Positions 29,039 through 30,947 of a stretch of 30,947 bases of DNA are shown one piece after another. Below the pieces are notes generated by a model that was given only the letters and a program-made list of their open reading frames with translations, ran no database searches and was not told the origin of the DNA. Position numbers and translations under genes: made by a program. Each line of letters opens with the position of its first letter. Position 1 is the first letter of the stretch. This stretch comes from a virus, in the IMG/VR virus record IMGVR_UViG_3300035010_000020, positions 1 to 30,947 of that record. One strand, written 5' to 3'.

Positions 29039-29902
29039 ATGAATAGAAGTTTTGAAGAAATATTAAATGAAATGCTAACTGCAAAGGCGGCAAATACTTT
29101 ACTTGATGAACTTGACACTGAATCAAAGGTTTCCATCTGGAGACAGTTTTTAATTGTAATTGCCTGGTGTATTTTTAACTTTCAGAAGGCTTGTAACTTG
29201 TTCCTTCAGGAAATAAAAGAGCTGATTGCAACGCAAAAAGTTTTCCATTTAAGAAGATACAGATTCGAGGCTTTAAGATTTCAATACGGATTTGATCTGA
29301 TCGAAGATTCCGACCAATTTAAAAATACTTATTTGGTTAATGGAGAAGAAATAATTGCGAGTGATGATATTATTCAGAATTCTAAGATTATTAAATACGC
29401 AGCTTGTAGCCGGCTTGTTGATAATGGCAGGGCCAAAATAGTACTGAAGATTGCCCCTGAAAATATGAATGATATTTTTTCTTCAGATGTTATGAAAGCA
29501 TTTATAAAATTTCTTGAAGAAATAGCACCGGCGGGTGATCATGTAACTGTAATCAACTATTTGCCGGACCTCTTAAAATTTGCCTTCAGGATCAAATATG
29601 ATCCTATGGTCCTACTTAACGATGGGATGAATATTGTGAGCGGTAAATATCCGGTTAAAGATGCAATTGAAGGATTTTTAAAAAACTTACCATTTAACGG
29701 AGAACTCAGTATTCAAAAACTTGAAGCCGCGATTCTGGCCGTTGATGGTGTTGTGGATCTTGAAACTTTAAGTATGGAAACAAAATGGATTGATCCGGCG
29801 CAAACGGGTTACGGTTTATATCAACCGGTGATAATGTCAGTAATTCCTGCATCTGGAAGATTTAAAGTAGAAGATTTTACAGGGCTTCAATTTATAGTAT
29901 AA
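29039..29902 (+). CDS. Baseplate wedge protein, J/Mu gp47-like
   Basis: This 287-aa protein follows the LysM-like gene and precedes the I-like gene, the place of baseplate J. NSKIIKYAACSRLVDNGRAK, APAGDHVTVINYLPDLLKFA and LEAAILAVDGVVDLETLSME (about 229-248) fit the J-family pattern in which a VxxAILAVDGV motif is common. It is shorter than Mu gp47 (about 360 aa). It ends sharing one base with the next start. Confidence 0.7.
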   Translation: MNRSFEEILNEMLTAKAANTLLDELDTESKVSIWRQFLIVIAWCIFNFQKACNLFLQEIKELIATQKVFHLRRYRFEALRFQYGFDLIEDSDQFKNTYLVNGEEIIASDDIIQNSKIIKYAACSRLVDNGRAKIVLKIAPENMNDIFSSDVMKAFIKFLEEIAPAGDHVTVINYLPDLLKFAFRIKYDPMVLLNDGMNIVSGKYPVKDAIEGFLKNLPFNGELSIQKLEAAILAVDGVVDLETLSMETKWIDPAQTGYGLYQPVIMSVIPASGRFKVEDFTGLQFIV

Positions 29903-30393
29903 TGGATAAAGTTTATAAAATAAGTTTCAGAAAACTTGCCACTGAATGGTTACCGCTCTATATGCGAGGGAACTTTTTAACAGCTTTTGTCTTTGTGCTT
30001 CTGACTCCCTTACAATTAATATACTTGGAATTCTTAAAGGTAAGAAGACAGTATCTGATCAGGATTAGTACGACCTGCCAAAAGTTTTCCATGCAAAAAA
30101 GGCTTAATGATGTCTTTGATCCGGTTGAACGAAGAATAAGAATTGTTAAGGCGGTATTATTCGATGCAACCTATCTCTATACTGAAGCGGAAGACGATCA
30201 GTGGCGTACAAAGACGAAATGGCTTTTCGGTAATGAAAATCCGATTTATATCTACACGGAGGCGGAATTGTATTCTGAATTTGATTTCATTGTAAAGATT
30301 CCGGATTCCGATATCAATCAAATACAGCTGCGGGCAGAAATTGAATATTACATGCTCCAGTCAAAAAATTACAAAATCGAAATTATTATATGA
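29902..30393 (+). CDS. Tail protein I / Mu gp48-like
   Basis: This 163-aa protein sits between the J-like gene and the fibre, the place of P2 I / Mu gp48, which join baseplate and fibres. It has a hydrophobic segment (NFLTAFVFVLLTPLQLIYLE) followed by basic helix and a long alpha/beta C-terminal half (AVLFDATYLYTEAEDDQWRT). The hydrophobic stretch is unusual for this family and may be a buried helix. Assignment by position. Confidence 0.5.
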   Translation: MDKVYKISFRKLATEWLPLYMRGNFLTAFVFVLLTPLQLIYLEFLKVRRQYLIRISTTCQKFSMQKRLNDVFDPVERRIRIVKAVLFDATYLYTEAEDDQWRTKTKWLFGNENPIYIYTEAELYSEFDFIVKIPDSDINQIQLRAEIEYYMLQSKNYKIEIII

Positions 30394-30947
30394 AACTGAA
30401 TATAGAATTTTTACAGACCGGCGGGGTTCCTTTAACCAATGACCTTATGGCGAACATTATGGAAGCGATCAGGCTTTATGATGTATTGGGAAGCGTTGCA
30501 GGTCACATGACAATCCTGGCGGGTTGTGATCCCATAGCCGGTTCAGCGAATACCGTTTCGCCGGGTGTGGTTGCTATCAATGACGAAGTGCTTTTTTTTG
30601 AGGGTGGTCCGATCACAGCAAACGTTTTTGTCAATGAGGTGGAAATATCAAAAACATTTCAGGATCAGCAAAATAAAGTTCTCATTAGAAAACGAACCGC
30701 AAAATTCGGAAATGCTGCCCCACCGAACCAATACACTTGGGCGGATTTTGTAAAGCTTCAAACGCTGAAAGGTATTCAGGAAAGTTTAGATCAAAAAGCC
30801 AATCAATCGCAGGTTGATGATCATGAAGCTCGCTTAAAACGGTTAGAATTAAAAACCGCCCCAATCGAAAACGGAAAGGTGGTTTTTCTTTTCAGGAAGC
30901 CCGCTTCTGAAGTTCCTTTGGGTTGGAAGGAATGCACCGATTTTTAC
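30390..30947 (+). CDS. Tail fibre protein, 5' part (runs off window)
   Basis: ATG 30390 overlaps the preceding stop (ATGA). The frame is open to the end of the window (186 codons). It begins MKLNIEFLQTGGVPLTNDLM and continues with a helix and coiled region (ESLDQKANQSQVDDHEARLK), then ASEVPLGWKECTDFY, a motif commonly found at the start of the receptor-binding or collagen-like end of phage fibres (PxGWxEC). This is likely the gp49-type fibre. The missing part should carry host specificity. Confidence 0.7.
   Translation, partial: MKLNIEFLQTGGVPLTNDLMANIMEAIRLYDVLGSVAGHMTILAGCDPIAGSANTVSPGVVAINDEVLFFEGGPITANVFVNEVEISKTFQDQQNKVLIRKRTAKFGNAAPPNQYTWADFVKLQTLKGIQESLDQKANQSQVDDHEARLKRLELKTAPIENGKVVFLFRKPASEVPLGWKECTDFY

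Larger units (their letters stand above)
700..30947. mobile_element. Mu-like transposable prophage (left end to window edge, incomplete)
   Basis: The order is repressor, Ner-like protein, MuA, MuB, DUF3164-like, small early genes, then Mu-type head genes (terminase, DUF935 portal, gp30-like, G-like, protease/scaffold, capsid) and contractile tail genes (sheath, tube, chaperones, tape measure, hub, spike, J-like, I-like, fibre). This is the Mu/B3 gene plan. The left boundary is placed at the TG at 700-701, because the host reading frame stops making sense there and Mu-family ends begin with TG. The boundary is an inference good to a few bases. The right end and the 5-bp target duplication are not in the window. 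Confidence 0.9.

Noticed and set aside
30565-30753. 62-aa frame within the fibre gene
   Set aside because: It overlaps the fibre frame in the same direction, has no spacing or start context, and has a shadow-like composition.

Overview
The window holds the left and central part of a Mu-like transposable prophage (about 30 kb visible, from about position 700 to the right edge) inserted in the chromosome of a Bacteroidota bacterium, most likely a flavobacterium. Evidence for the host is the low-GC, Lys/Asn/Ile-rich coding, the near absence of Shine-Dalgarno sequences, promoters of the TTTG-N19-TAnnTTTG type, a typical Bacteroidota signal peptide (ending YSQ) and lipoprotein, and the tail-fibre style. 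No database search was possible; family names come from recognising motifs, lengths and gene order.

Layout. 1-699 is host DNA: an HxlR-type regulator and the 3' part of a reverse-strand host gene whose reading frame is cut at about 700. 700-860 is the phage left end with short repeats that look like transposase-binding sites. 862-1986 is the lysis-lysogeny switch: an S24-type repressor on the minus strand, a small Cro/Ner-like protein on the plus strand, divergent promoters and palindromic operators. 1991-10140 is the early operon (+): MuA transposase, MuB ATPase, a DUF3164-like protein, a RecA-fold (Sak4-like) ATPase and many small genes. Three 40-nt elements that mimic the T arm and acceptor stem of a tRNA lie between early genes at 2123, 6373 and 7900, each squeezed between the stop codon of one ORF and the start of the next. 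10141-11040 holds an exported cargo protein between two matching terminators, then a promoter and a 64-aa HTH-like protein that could be the late-gene activator.

11039-17376 (-) carries terminase, portal, head morphogenesis and head-tail connection genes. 17377-17552 is a divergent late control region with two promoters of matching architecture around a tandem 22-bp repeat. 17553-30947 (+) carries the protease/scaffold, major capsid protein, lysis genes (CHAP endolysin and a probable single-protein spanin), contractile-tail sheath and tube, a -1 frameshifted tail assembly chaperone pair, tape measure, baseplate proteins and the start of a tail fibre, which runs off the window.

How it works together: the repressor should shut off the early promoter at 1734-1764. 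When it is lost, MuA and MuB replicate the phage by transposition, and a middle regulator would then switch on both arms of the late region from 17401-17533. The most novel-looking signal is the family of three tRNA-mimic elements, which keep their folding through a compensatory base-pair change. No stretch over 300 bases lacks a gene.
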